Assembly (NCBI GenBank): GCA_964492135.1
Contig: CAZBJW010000004.1
Span: 1-64,000 of the forward strand
DNA length: 64,000 nt
Direction of reading: 5' to 3'
Origin: CAYGAW01 sp964492135
GTDB lineage: Bacteria > Chloroflexota > Anaerolineae > UBA7937 > B3-Chlor
Under the pieces are notes generated by a model. It was not told where the DNA came from, did not search any database, and saw only the letters and a program-made list of their open reading frames with translations. Below, in pieces: positions 25,199 to 34,322 of this stretch (positions within the stretch are counted from its first letter, which is position 1; every line of letters begins with the position of its first letter). A program made the translations under genes and the position numbers.

Positions 25199-25969
25199 AT
25201 GAAGACCATAATCCTCGCTGGTGGCTTTGGCACGCGGCTCCAAGAAGAAACAACGGTTAAGCCCAAGCCCATGATTGAGATTGGCGGGCAACCGATCCTC
25301 TGGCACATTATGAACATCTATGCTACCCATGGTTACAAAGAGTTTGTCGTCGCCTTGGGGTACAAAGGAGAAAGCATCAAGAACTACTTCTTGAACTACT
25401 ACTACCTGCGCACTAGTTTCAGCATGGATTTGAGTGACGGTCGCGTAGACGTTCATGACAGTGGCCGAGAGGACTGGGTTGTTCATCTGATTGATACGGG
25501 GTTCCACACACAGACCGGAGGCCGTATCAAGCGGTTGGCTCCATGGATTGGAAACGAAACATTCATGATGACCTACGGTGATGGCGTGGCGAATATCAAT
25601 ATCCGGGAGTTGGTTGCTTTTCATCGCAACCATGGGAAGCTGGCGACCATTACGGCTGTGCGCCCACCGGGCCGGTTCGGTGGTCTCAGCTTCGATGGGG
25701 ATCTGGTGGCCAGATTCGCCGAAAAGCCGCAAGTCGGTGAGGGGTGGATCAACGGGGGCTTCTTTGTGCTCGAGCCGGGCGCGTTGGACTACATCGAGGG
25801 CGATGATACCCCCTTTGAGCGGGACCCCCTGGAACGGTTGACCCAGGACGGGCAGTTGGTGGCCTATCGGCATGATGATTTCTGGCAGTGCATGGACACA
25901 CTGCGCGACGTGCGCCTGCTTGAGGCACTGTGGGCCGAGGGTAGGGCGCCATGGAAAGTGTGGGAATGA
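25199..25969 (+). CDS. rfbF: Glucose-1-phosphate cytidylyltransferase
   Basis: Makes CDP-glucose from glucose-1-phosphate and CTP. The nucleotide-binding motif ILAGGFGTRLQEET, the substrate segment KPKPMIEIGGQPILWHIM and the catalytic YGDGVANI match RfbF/DdhA across the full 256 residues. It is the first gene of a tight cassette; its end overlaps rfbG by 19 bp. The ATG follows a GGAG-type site. Highly confident because the two next steps of the same pathway follow. Confidence 0.95.
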   Translation: MKTIILAGGFGTRLQEETTVKPKPMIEIGGQPILWHIMNIYATHGYKEFVVALGYKGESIKNYFLNYYYLRTSFSMDLSDGRVDVHDSGREDWVVHLIDTGFHTQTGGRIKRLAPWIGNETFMMTYGDGVANINIRELVAFHRNHGKLATITAVRPPGRFGGLSFDGDLVARFAEKPQVGEGWINGGFFVLEPGALDYIEGDDTPFERDPLERLTQDGQLVAYRHDDFWQCMDTLRDVRLLEALWAEGRAPWKVWE

Positions 25970-26946
25970 CAAACTCGTTCTGGCTGGATCGGTCAACCTT
26001 CCTTACGGGGGCAACAGGGCTGTTGGGTGGCTGGTTGGTGCGTCGGTTGCTGGAATTAGGCGCTGATGTGGTATGTCTGATGCGGGATTGGGTGCCGCAG
26101 AGTGAACTTGTTCGTTCCAGGCTGATTGAACAGGTTAAAGTGGTGCGAGGCGATGTGCGTGATCAGACACTGCTGGAACGAGTGTTGGGGGAGTATGAGA
26201 TCGACACCGTTTTCCATCTGGCGGCCCAGACGATTGTGAGCATCGCCAACCGCAACCCGCTTTCAACCTTTGAGACCAATATTCAGGGTACTTGGGCACT
26301 GTTGGAGGCATGTGGGCGTAGTCCTACAGTCAAACAGATCGTGTTGGCATCGTCGGACAAAGCCTATGGGGATCACGAGGAGTTGCCCTACGACGAGGAA
26401 ACGCCTCTGCAAGGCCGCCACCCCTATGATGTGAGCAAGTCGTGTGCCGACCTGATTGCTCAAGCCTACGCTACTACTTATGGCCTGCCGGTGGCGATCA
26501 CCCGGTGCGGTAATTTCTACGGTGGTGGTGACCTGAACTGGAACCGCATTGTCCCTGGAACAATCCGTTCTGTGCTGCGCGGCCAGCGTCCCATCATCCG
26601 GTCTGATGGGAACTACGTGCGGGATTACTTCTATGTGGAGGATGCTGCTGCCGCCTACATTCTGCTGGCCGAACAAATGGCTCAATGCCCGGAGCTATAC
26701 GGTCAAGCGTTCAACTTCTCTAATGAAACCCCGGTGCCAGTGCTGGATCTGGTCCGGCGAATCCTGGTTCTGATGGGTTCGGACTTGCAGCCGGAGATCC
26801 GGAGCGAGGCAACCAACGAGATCCGCTACCAGTATCTTAGTGCTGAAAAGGCACGCCGAATTTTGGGTTGGAAGCCGCTATTTACGCTGGACGAAGGATT
26901 GAAGGCCACGATTGAGTGGTATCGAAGGTTTCTTGCTGATGAATAA
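25951..26946 (+). CDS. rfbG: CDP-glucose 4,6-dehydratase
   Basis: NAD-dependent SDR dehydratase producing CDP-4-keto-6-deoxyglucose. NAD motif TGATGLLGGWLVRRLLELGA; FHLAAQTIVSIANRNPLSTFETN is characteristic of RfbG/DdhB; catalytic YDVSK and then RCGNFYGGGDLNWNRIVPGT. 331 residues, slightly shorter than many homologues. The translation start may be the ATG at 25951 or the ATG at 25966 (MTNSFW). It is coupled to rfbF and rfbH by overlaps. Confidence 0.93.
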   Translation: MESVGMTNSFWLDRSTFLTGATGLLGGWLVRRLLELGADVVCLMRDWVPQSELVRSRLIEQVKVVRGDVRDQTLLERVLGEYEIDTVFHLAAQTIVSIANRNPLSTFETNIQGTWALLEACGRSPTVKQIVLASSDKAYGDHEELPYDEETPLQGRHPYDVSKSCADLIAQAYATTYGLPVAITRCGNFYGGGDLNWNRIVPGTIRSVLRGQRPIIRSDGNYVRDYFYVEDAAAAYILLAEQMAQCPELYGQAFNFSNETPVPVLDLVRRILVLMGSDLQPEIRSEATNEIRYQYLSAEKARRILGWKPLFTLDEGLKATIEWYRRFLADE

Positions 26947-28258
26947 TCAGGCTGATACGCTTCGAAGACAGATTATTGAATTGGTACGACAGTATTATGC
27001 CGCGGCTTTTCCTGACGGTGCTTTTGTGCCAGGTGAGTCACCAATTCTGTATGCCGGGCGCGTCTTTGATGCGCACGAGTTGATCCATCTGGTAGAAGCG
27101 GCCCTGGATTTCTGGTTGACCACCGGACGCTTTGCTGATCGGTTCGAGCGTGAGTTTGCAGGCTTCTTCGGCCTCCGTCACGCTATTCTGGTTAATTCTG
27201 GTTCATCGGCCAATCTACTGGTGCTCTCCTGCCTGACCTCGCCCAAGTTGGCTGAGAGGCGTTTGAGCCCCGGTGATGAGGTTATCACAGTTGCAGCCGG
27301 TTTTCCGACTACGGTTAACCCGATCGTCCAAAACAGGCTTGTTCCAGTATTCATGGATGTCACGATACCCACCTACAACGTAGACGTGACACAGCTTGAA
27401 GGGGCCTATTCCGAGCGAACCCGTGCCATCATGCTTGCCCACACCCTGGGGAATCCTTTTGACCTCAATGCTGTGACGGCTTTCGCTCGACATCACGATC
27501 TGTGGCTTATCGAAGACTGCTGTGACGCAGTGGGAGCTACCTACCACGGGCAGAAAGTAGGAACTTTCGGTGACCTGGCTACGGTGAGCTTCTATCCAGC
27601 GCACCACATCACCACGGGCGAAGGGGGCTGCGTACTGACCGATCATCCAAAGCTCAAGACGCTGGTGGAATCTTTCCGAGACTGGGGGCGGGACTGCTGG
27701 TGCAAGCCAGGGAAAGATAACACGTGCGGTAAGCGGTTTGACTGGCAATTGGGGGAGTTGCCTTACGGATACGACCACAAGTACACATATTCGCATATTG
27801 GGTATAATCTAAAACTGACCGATATGCAAGCAGCGGTGGGAGTAGCGCAACTGAAGAAGCTGCCATCCTTTATTGAGACACGGCGACGTCATTTCCGACT
27901 GTTACATAAGGGGTTAGAAGACCTGGAGGAATTCTTCATCCTGCCCCAATCAACCCCAGAAAGTGAACCCAGTTGGTTTGGTTTCCCATTAGCGATACGG
28001 CCCGAGGCACCGTTCACTCGGGATGAGGTCGTACGCTACCTGGAGAAGCACAAGATCGCGACCCGGCTGCTTTTTGGGGGAAACCTGGTACGGCAACCAG
28101 CCTACCGTGACGCTCCGTATCGGGTGGTTGGGAATCTGGAGAACTCGGATTTTGTGATGAATCACGTCTTCTGGATTGGCGTATACCCTGGCCTTTCGCA
28201 GGAGATGCTGGCGTATGTCATAGATGTGCTCCATCAAGGAGTGGAGGTGCTAAAATGA
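26939..28258 (+). CDS. rfbH: CDP-4-keto-6-deoxyglucose 3-dehydrase (PMP/iron-sulfur, E1)
   Basis: A PLP-fold enzyme in which the usual lysine is histidine: SFYPAHHITTGEGG. This marks RfbH/DdhC/ColD-type dehydrases, which remove the C3 hydroxyl. The cysteines of RDCWC and NTC are likely [2Fe-2S] ligands as in DdhC. I take the ATG at 26939, overlapping the rfbG stop, with GAAGG upstream. It yields about 439 residues, the normal length. DdhC needs an E3 reductase partner (DdhD); none is encoded in this window. Confidence 0.93.
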   Translation: MNNQADTLRRQIIELVRQYYAAAFPDGAFVPGESPILYAGRVFDAHELIHLVEAALDFWLTTGRFADRFEREFAGFFGLRHAILVNSGSSANLLVLSCLTSPKLAERRLSPGDEVITVAAGFPTTVNPIVQNRLVPVFMDVTIPTYNVDVTQLEGAYSERTRAIMLAHTLGNPFDLNAVTAFARHHDLWLIEDCCDAVGATYHGQKVGTFGDLATVSFYPAHHITTGEGGCVLTDHPKLKTLVESFRDWGRDCWCKPGKDNTCGKRFDWQLGELPYGYDHKYTYSHIGYNLKLTDMQAAVGVAQLKKLPSFIETRRRHFRLLHKGLEDLEEFFILPQSTPESEPSWFGFPLAIRPEAPFTRDEVVRYLEKHKIATRLLFGGNLVRQPAYRDAPYRVVGNLENSDFVMNHVFWIGVYPGLSQEMLAYVIDVLHQGVEVLK

Positions 28259-30093
28259 CAACTAGCAAGCAAAATGTGTTTTCCGATGCAACAGCCACAG
28301 ATCGAACTGTCGAAGTCTTCAAGCAAGCTGTGCGAAAAGATTTCTCCTTTCTTAAGCAGACTACACGGCTCGACGACCTCTTCGCCAAAAGTATCCCCCT
28401 GGCGCATGGCGCGGGGTTCCTGGTGCCGGTTTGCGAGCTGCACGCCACGGACGATGGGCTAATCGCAAAGCTGGCGCAGTGGAGAGCCGAAAACGCCTTC
28501 GCGTACCCCACGCAATTCCCAGTGACCATTGCTGGTACGACCTCGTGGCTACGTTCGAAGCTTCTCGATGTCGAGGACCGCATCCTGTTTTTGGTTCTTG
28601 ATCGGTACGGAAATCCCATCGGTCATCTCGGCTTTGCCAATGCCATTAACGATGAGGGGGAGATGGAGATTGACAACGTGGTGCGTGGCGTGAAAGGGGT
28701 CCAGCCTGGTATCATGAGCAGCGCTATGGAGGCGTTGCTGAATTGGGCAGAAGAAACCATAGGGCCTCGCGTTATCTACTTGAGAGTATTCAACGACACT
28801 CACCACGCGATCAAGTTCTATCGTAAATTGGGCTTCGAAGACGAGCATTTACTGCCTTTGCGCCGGCATGAGGAAGGCGAAAGAGTCGAATACCGCCCAT
28901 TGGCTGAAGATGACCACGATGAACCCGATAAGTACTTTCTGCGAATGGTCTATGTGCCGGACAGAACTGCAGATGCCTCTGAAATGATCCTGACCGCAGG
29001 ACCTTCGATATCGGCTCGTGAAGCGAGCTATGCTTTGGATGCAGCTCGCTATGGTTGGAATCGCCAGTGGAGTAGCTACATCAAACGATTCGAGGCTGCC
29101 TTTGCTGAATACGTGGGGACTAAGTATGCACTCAGTACGGCGTGTGGTACCGGAGCACTGCATTTGGCGTTAGCTGCTTTAGGGATCGGACCGGGTGATG
29201 AGGTAATCGTTCCTGATGTCACCTGGGTGGCAACGGGTAATGCCGTGGTCTATGTTGGGGCTACGCCAATCTTTGCAGACATCGAGCCCGGCAGTTGGTG
29301 TCTGGATCCAGCGTCTTTTGAAGCAGCGATCACCGAGCGTACCAAGGCTGTGATACCAGTACACTTATATGGTCATCCAGCGCGGATGGACAAAATCATG
29401 GAAATTGCCCGAAAGCATAACCTCTATGTGGTTGAGGATGCAGCCCCGGCGATTGGCGCCGAGTTCCAGGGGCAAAGGACCGGGACATTTGGTGACTTTG
29501 CAATGTTTAGCTTCCAGGGCGCCAAATTGGTAGTTACAGGTGAGGGTGGCATGTTGGTTACCAATGACGATGAGCTGTACAAGAGAGTTTATGCTATTTG
29601 GGATCAAGGCCGAACACCTGGAACTTTTTGGATCAGCGAGGTTGGGTGGAAATACAAGATGTCCAACATCCAGGCGGCGATCGGTTTGGGGCAACTGGAG
29701 CGAGTTGATGAGCTCACTGAGGCAAAGCGCCGCATTTTCTCCTGGTATGCCGAGGGGCTGAAAGATGTGCCGTATGTCAGACTAAACTATGAAATGCCCT
29801 GGGCGCGCAGTATTTACTGGATGTCCAGTTTACTTCTGGATGAGAAAGCTGACCTTACGCGCGATGAACTGCGTGAGGCTCTCAAAGAACGCAACGTAGA
29901 TACACGATCAGTCTTCCCAGCAATCAGTCAATACCCTATATGGCCAAAGCCCCAGCAACCTCAGCCCACTGCTCTTCATGTGGGAAACCAGGCGATTAAC
30001 CTACCTAGCGGAGTTTGTCTGAAGCGCGAGCAAGTAAGCTACATTTGTCGCTGTATTAAAGACATTCTGGCTGAAGGGAAATGGGTAGAGTGA
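28255..30093 (+). CDS. GNAT acyltransferase fused to DegT/DnrJ aminotransferase
   Basis: Bifunctional 612-residue protein. Residues about 95-240 form a GNAT fold (FLVLDRYGNPIGHLGFAN, IYLRVFNDTHHAIKFYRKLGFE). Residues about 245-610 are a DegT/DnrJ/EryC1 sugar aminotransferase with CGTGALHLALAALGIGPGDE and the PLP lysine in SFQGAKLVVTGEGG. It should transfer an amino group to a keto-sugar and acylate it. It starts by ATGA overlap with rfbH and overlaps the transketolase by 13 bp. The sugar substrate, CDP- or GDP-linked, is not determined by sequence. Confidence 0.88.
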   Translation: MTTSKQNVFSDATATDRTVEVFKQAVRKDFSFLKQTTRLDDLFAKSIPLAHGAGFLVPVCELHATDDGLIAKLAQWRAENAFAYPTQFPVTIAGTTSWLRSKLLDVEDRILFLVLDRYGNPIGHLGFANAINDEGEMEIDNVVRGVKGVQPGIMSSAMEALLNWAEETIGPRVIYLRVFNDTHHAIKFYRKLGFEDEHLLPLRRHEEGERVEYRPLAEDDHDEPDKYFLRMVYVPDRTADASEMILTAGPSISAREASYALDAARYGWNRQWSSYIKRFEAAFAEYVGTKYALSTACGTGALHLALAALGIGPGDEVIVPDVTWVATGNAVVYVGATPIFADIEPGSWCLDPASFEAAITERTKAVIPVHLYGHPARMDKIMEIARKHNLYVVEDAAPAIGAEFQGQRTGTFGDFAMFSFQGAKLVVTGEGGMLVTNDDELYKRVYAIWDQGRTPGTFWISEVGWKYKMSNIQAAIGLGQLERVDELTEAKRRIFSWYAEGLKDVPYVRLNYEMPWARSIYWMSSLLLDEKADLTRDELREALKERNVDTRSVFPAISQYPIWPKPQQPQPTALHVGNQAINLPSGVCLKREQVSYICRCIKDILAEGKWVE

Positions 30094-30905
30094 GCACAGG
30101 ATCAAGCGCTATGCTGGCCCGTGCCATTCGTGCTCATGCTTTGCGAATGGTGAATCAAGCAAAAGCATCACATATCGGCACCTGTCTCAGCATGGCAGAC
30201 CTGCTAGCTGTGTTGTGTGGGCAGGTGCTGAAGGTAGATCCAATCCAACTAGACTGGCTCGACCGGGACCGTTTTATCCTGAGCAAGGGGCACGGTGCTG
30301 CCATCTTGTATGCTGTGTTGGCAGAACGGAGCTTTTTCCCAGTCGAATGGCTGGACAGCTACTGCCAGAACGGCTCAATGTTGGCTGGGCATGTTACTTA
30401 CGGTGTGCCAGGTGTGGAAGTTTCTACAGGCTCTTTGGGACATGGTTTGCCTATTGGTTGCGGCATGGCCCTGGCTGGCAAGCGCGAAGGCAAGTCCTAC
30501 CGGGTCTTTGTAATGCTGAGTGATGGTGAGTGTGACGAAGGTTCCACATGGGAGGCAGTGCTGTTCGCACCTCATCATCGGCTGGACAACCTGATCGCCA
30601 TTGTGGACTATAACAAAATCCAAGCCTTTGGCAATGTCAAAGAAGTGCTGGACCTAGACCCACTGGCAGACAAATGGCGCGCCTTTCGGTGGGCGGTGCG
30701 AGAGATTGATGGGCACGACTATGAGCAGATCGAAGATGCCCTGACCAGCGTGCCTTTTGAACCAGGCAAGCCCAGTGCCATCGTTGCTCACACCGTCAAG
30801 GGCAAAGGCGCCAGTTTCATGGAAAATGATCTCGTATGGCATTACAAGTCGCCTGATGACGAACAATTGGCTCAGGCACTAGCCGAGTTGGGAGTTTGCT
30901 ATTGA
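30081..30905 (+). CDS. Split transketolase, N-terminal (ThDP-binding) subunit
   Basis: Two-subunit transketolase, first half: SKGHGAAILYAVLAE, STGSLGHGLPIGCGMALAGK, and the ThDP/Mg motif LSDGECDEGSTWEA ending at IVDYNKIQ. It would carry a two-carbon unit on ThDP together with the next gene product. Split transketolases inside sugar cassettes are generally biosynthetic rather than part of the pentose-phosphate pathway. Position directly after rfbFGH and the aminotransferase suggests addition of a C2 branch to a keto-sugar nucleotide; that is inference. Confidence 0.9.
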   Translation: MGRVSTGSSAMLARAIRAHALRMVNQAKASHIGTCLSMADLLAVLCGQVLKVDPIQLDWLDRDRFILSKGHGAAILYAVLAERSFFPVEWLDSYCQNGSMLAGHVTYGVPGVEVSTGSLGHGLPIGCGMALAGKREGKSYRVFVMLSDGECDEGSTWEAVLFAPHHRLDNLIAIVDYNKIQAFGNVKEVLDLDPLADKWRAFRWAVREIDGHDYEQIEDALTSVPFEPGKPSAIVAHTVKGKGASFMENDLVWHYKSPDDEQLAQALAELGVCY

Positions 30906-31852
30906 GAACTGCTTTTATCAAAACCCTTTGTGAGCTGGCTGAGCAGGATGAACGAATTTGGCTGCTCACTGGCGATCTGGGCTATTCAGTATTAGAACGC
31001 TTCATTACACGCTTCCCTGATCGCTTTGTCAATGTGGGTGTGGCCGAGCAGAACATGACGGGCGTGGCCGCTGGCTTAGCGTTGTGCGGCAAGATCGTTT
31101 TTACGTACTCCATCGCGAATTTCCCAATCATGCGCTGCCTGGAGCAAATTCGCAACGACGTGTGTTATCACAACTTGAATGTCAAGATTGTGGCAGTAGG
31201 AGGTGGGCTGGCCTATGGCTCAGCCGGTTATACCCATCACGCTGTCGAGGATTTAGCAGTCATGCGGGTCATGCCCAATATGACCGTTGTCGCTCCTGGC
31301 GATCCTGTTGAAGCAGGACTGGCGACCAAAGCGATAGTGAATTGGCCAGGGCCATGTTACCTACGATTGGGCAAGAGAGGTGAGCCGGCTGTTCATAGAG
31401 CCGAACCCGAGTTTCAAATTGGCAAAGCACTTGTGGTCCGAGAAGGCAACGACGTAACACTTATTAGCACAGGGGGGATGTTGGTCACAGCCGTTGAAGT
31501 GAGCGATTTGCTTGCAGCGAAGGGCGTATCAGCACGAGTAGTGAGTATGCACACTCTCAAGCCGATTGATGTGGACGCGGTACGGAAGGCAACGCAAACA
31601 GGACTAATCGTTACCGTTGAAGAGCATACAGCAATTGGCGGACTGGGTAGCGCTGTTTCTGACGTATTGGCAACGGAAGAGAATTCCCCCTCCCTAATGA
31701 CCCTGAACGCTGGAATGCAACCTGTGACGCTGGTTGGTGATCAGGCCTACTTACGTGGGCTACTAGGGCTCGAAATGCAAAGCATTGCTCGTGCGGTCTT
31801 GAGCCGTCTGGCATCTCAGAGAAGCCATGGGGCTGAGTATGGCAGCAATTAG
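30902..31852 (+). CDS. Split transketolase, C-terminal (pyrimidine-binding) subunit
   Basis: Completes the enzyme: RFVNVGVAEQNMTGVAAGLA contains the glutamate that activates ThDP, followed by AYGSAGYTHHAVEDLAVMR and a C-terminal domain (VVSMHTLKPIDVDAV, VTVEEHTAIGGLGSA). I take TTG 30902, with GGAG 7 bases upstream; the TTG at 30896 is possible. It overlaps the N-subunit stop and its own end overlaps the next glycosyltransferase gene, showing translational coupling. Confidence 0.9.
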   Translation: MRTAFIKTLCELAEQDERIWLLTGDLGYSVLERFITRFPDRFVNVGVAEQNMTGVAAGLALCGKIVFTYSIANFPIMRCLEQIRNDVCYHNLNVKIVAVGGGLAYGSAGYTHHAVEDLAVMRVMPNMTVVAPGDPVEAGLATKAIVNWPGPCYLRLGKRGEPAVHRAEPEFQIGKALVVREGNDVTLISTGGMLVTAVEVSDLLAAKGVSARVVSMHTLKPIDVDAVRKATQTGLIVTVEEHTAIGGLGSAVSDVLATEENSPSLMTLNAGMQPVTLVGDQAYLRGLLGLEMQSIARAVLSRLASQRSHGAEYGSN

Positions 31853-32684
31853 TGCTGTATTAGGCGTCTACACTGAAGAAGCACGTATCGAATCAACACT
31901 CCGTTGCGCGTTGTGGTGTGATGAAATCGTCGTGATGGATAAGCAAAGCACCGACCGCACCCGCGAAATTGCCCAACGGTACACCGATAAAGTCTATGAG
32001 ATGCCTCATTCAGAGTTTGATCCAAATGAACTTCAGAGAATCGTTGAGAGTGCCAGCGGTGAGTGGATTCTGTGGCTCACTGCCAGCGATGTCATACACC
32101 CGGTGCTTGCTATCCAAATTCGTGAGTTGATTGAGCGTGACGACTTTCCATACGATGTTATTCATGTACCCTACCGTCGCTATGTCTTGGGCCTGGAAAC
32201 GAAGCGATCGCCCTGGTATAGCAAGGTACACCCCGCTGTCTTTCGCAAACGGGTGGTGAAGATTCGTCACGACGATGTGCATGGGGCCATTAGCTTTGAC
32301 ACGGAGCGCCACTATGAAATGGCAAATTCCGCTGAGCATTGTATGTACCACCTCACCCATGAAACGGTAGATATTATGATGGAACGTCATTTACGCTACT
32401 GTCGTGCCGAAGGACGCATCTTTCCGCCAGATTGGTCCATGGGTAAGGCGGCTCTAGCTACCCTAAAAGCGACTTATCGGGTATTTGTGCAGCGCAAAAC
32501 ACCCCTGATGGGCTGGAACGGAATTGCACTGGGAGCTGCTTATCTTTCTTACCTTTTACTCCGTTTTGTTTATATCTGGGAGCATCGCTCGTCCGAAGCC
32601 CCGGAGGTGTATCGACAGATCAGGCGCGATATTCTCGAGGCATGGAATAATCAATCACCGCTGGATGCAGGTTATGAGCGCTAG
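31827..32684 (+). CDS. GT2-like glycosyltransferase (WaaE/KdtX-type)
   Basis: A 285-residue GT-A enzyme of the subgroup with ISAVLGVYTEEARIESTLRC, CDEIVVMDKQSTDRT and GEWILWLTASDV. The usual acidic metal motif is read here as TASDV, so metal binding may differ. A C-terminal hydrophobic segment suggests membrane attachment. It probably adds the special sugar made by the upstream cassette. The ATG at 31839 is an alternative start. It overlaps the flippase gene by 11 bp. Confidence 0.8.
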   Translation: MGLSMAAISAVLGVYTEEARIESTLRCALWCDEIVVMDKQSTDRTREIAQRYTDKVYEMPHSEFDPNELQRIVESASGEWILWLTASDVIHPVLAIQIRELIERDDFPYDVIHVPYRRYVLGLETKRSPWYSKVHPAVFRKRVVKIRHDDVHGAISFDTERHYEMANSAEHCMYHLTHETVDIMMERHLRYCRAEGRIFPPDWSMGKAALATLKATYRVFVQRKTPLMGWNGIALGAAYLSYLLLRFVYIWEHRSSEAPEVYRQIRRDILEAWNNQSPLDAGYER

Positions 32685-34260
32685 TCGTTTGTCTCGCGCC
32701 GAAATGGCGGTTGTTAACCTGCTCACGAGCATCCTTGCCTGGGGCTGGCCCGTGCTATTGAGCCTGGTCATTACGCCATTGCTGGTGCGGGAGCTGGGTG
32801 CGGATGCTTACGGCGTGCGGGGGCTAATTATTTCGATCACCGGCTATTTTGCCCTGCTCGATTTGGGGTTGAACGCTGCCGGGACAAAGTATTTGGCCGA
32901 ATACCAAGCGAAGGGCAACAAACCACTCATTATTGAGTTGCTTGGCACAACGTTGACAACCTTTACAGTGGCCGGGTTGCTGGGGGGAGGCTTTATCTGG
33001 GCGCTGGCGGGCTGGTTCTCGAACACCGTCTTTACCATTCCCACCGACTTGCAGGTACAAAGCGTGTGGGCCTTTCGCCTCGCTGGTGTTGGCTTTTTTG
33101 TGAGCATGATTACCTGGTGGGGCTCGTCAATTCCCACCGGCTTGCAGCGTTTTGATGTCTTTAATGGCATTTCTGTGGGCTTTGGCACAATCACCTCGCT
33201 GGGCAGCTTGGTAGCAGTGCTGCTAGGTTACGGCTTGATTGGAGTAGTGTGTGCTAATGTGCTTTCTAACATCATCGCTGTGATTGCTTATGTTATCGCT
33301 GCTCGCAAACTGTTGCCTGGCATCCTCATTCGATTCTCGTTCGACTGGGAGATGTTCAAGCGCACAACGATTTTTGGATTCTACATGGTGCTGTTTCGCA
33401 TTTTTGGCATCATTTTCACTCAGCTTGATCGGACGTTGATCGGCATCTGGCTGGGGACGGCAGCTCTAACCTTTTATCTGGTACCTCACCAGATCGCTTC
33501 GATGGTTCACCAAGTGAATGCCAAGATGATGCAGATTGTCTTCCCGATGGCTAGCGAGTTTTCGGCGGCCATGGACCAAGGGAAAGTCCGTCGCTTGTTT
33601 CTTAGGGGGACTAACCTGAGTGTGGTGGCGGGGCTAGGGATTGCCGTGCCGGTGGTGGCTCTGGCGAGGCCATTACTACAATTCTGGCTGTCACCCGAAT
33701 TCGCGGAAAAATCAACCGTTGTATTGAGCATATTGGCAGTTACCTACTTGTTGATGGGGCTGACGGCAGTGACGACTAGCGTCCTTGGTGGCATTGGTTA
33801 CCCACAGCTTGTCACAATCGGCAGCGCCACATCCGGCATTAGTGCTCTGCTCAGTTACTGGCTGCTTATTAAGCTATGGGGTATCAACGGGGCAGCGTTG
33901 GCGACAACTCTCGGCATGGTGATCACTATCGTCTACTACCTGGTTGCTTGCAAGTGGTTGGTTGGAGTTTCACTGCTGACACTGGCGCGCACCGTCTTTC
34001 GACCCCTGTTGATCGCACTGGCGATTGGTGTGCCGACTTTGCAGTTTGTCGCGCCGCGCATCGACAGTCTACGGGGTGTGCTGGTGGCTGCTGCGCTTGT
34101 GGCTGGCGTCTATGGCCTGGCGTGCTGGTTCCTAGACGTGTTTGATTCTGAAGAGAAACGAAGTCTGCTCAAGCTGGTGGGGCGCTTTGTACCCTGGTTG
34201 AGACCCGAAGAATGCGACGAGCGGGAACTCGGCGAGTCGCTAGAAGCTGAAACGCTTTGA
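32674..34260 (+). CDS. Wzx-type repeat-unit flippase
   Basis: Polytopic protein, about 528 residues and 12-14 helices, of the polysaccharide transporter family. VRELGADAYGVRGLIISITGY and LDLGLNAAGTKYLAEY near the N-terminus are typical. I place the start at ATG 32674 (MSASRLSRAEM). The frame is open upstream, but that part only shadows the glycosyltransferase. It ends the overlapping rfbF-to-wzx block, so a complete sugar-synthesis, transfer and flipping set is co-translated. Confidence 0.88.
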   Translation: MSASRLSRAEMAVVNLLTSILAWGWPVLLSLVITPLLVRELGADAYGVRGLIISITGYFALLDLGLNAAGTKYLAEYQAKGNKPLIIELLGTTLTTFTVAGLLGGGFIWALAGWFSNTVFTIPTDLQVQSVWAFRLAGVGFFVSMITWWGSSIPTGLQRFDVFNGISVGFGTITSLGSLVAVLLGYGLIGVVCANVLSNIIAVIAYVIAARKLLPGILIRFSFDWEMFKRTTIFGFYMVLFRIFGIIFTQLDRTLIGIWLGTAALTFYLVPHQIASMVHQVNAKMMQIVFPMASEFSAAMDQGKVRRLFLRGTNLSVVAGLGIAVPVVALARPLLQFWLSPEFAEKSTVVLSILAVTYLLMGLTAVTTSVLGGIGYPQLVTIGSATSGISALLSYWLLIKLWGINGAALATTLGMVITIVYYLVACKWLVGVSLLTLARTVFRPLLIALAIGVPTLQFVAPRIDSLRGVLVAAALVAGVYGLACWFLDVFDSEEKRSLLKLVGRFVPWLRPEECDERELGESLEAETL

Positions 34261-34322
34261 CCCATAACTTTTGCCACGTAAGACTGATAGCAACTGGCCC
34301 ACGGAATGGAGGTAGTTTCAAA

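Noticed and set aside
23928..25253. 441-codon minus-strand frame opposite the epimerase and cytidylyltransferase genes
   Set aside because: It is a long shadow of the plus-strand genes; composition is His/Leu/Arg-rich without domains, and it crosses three separate plus-strand genes.
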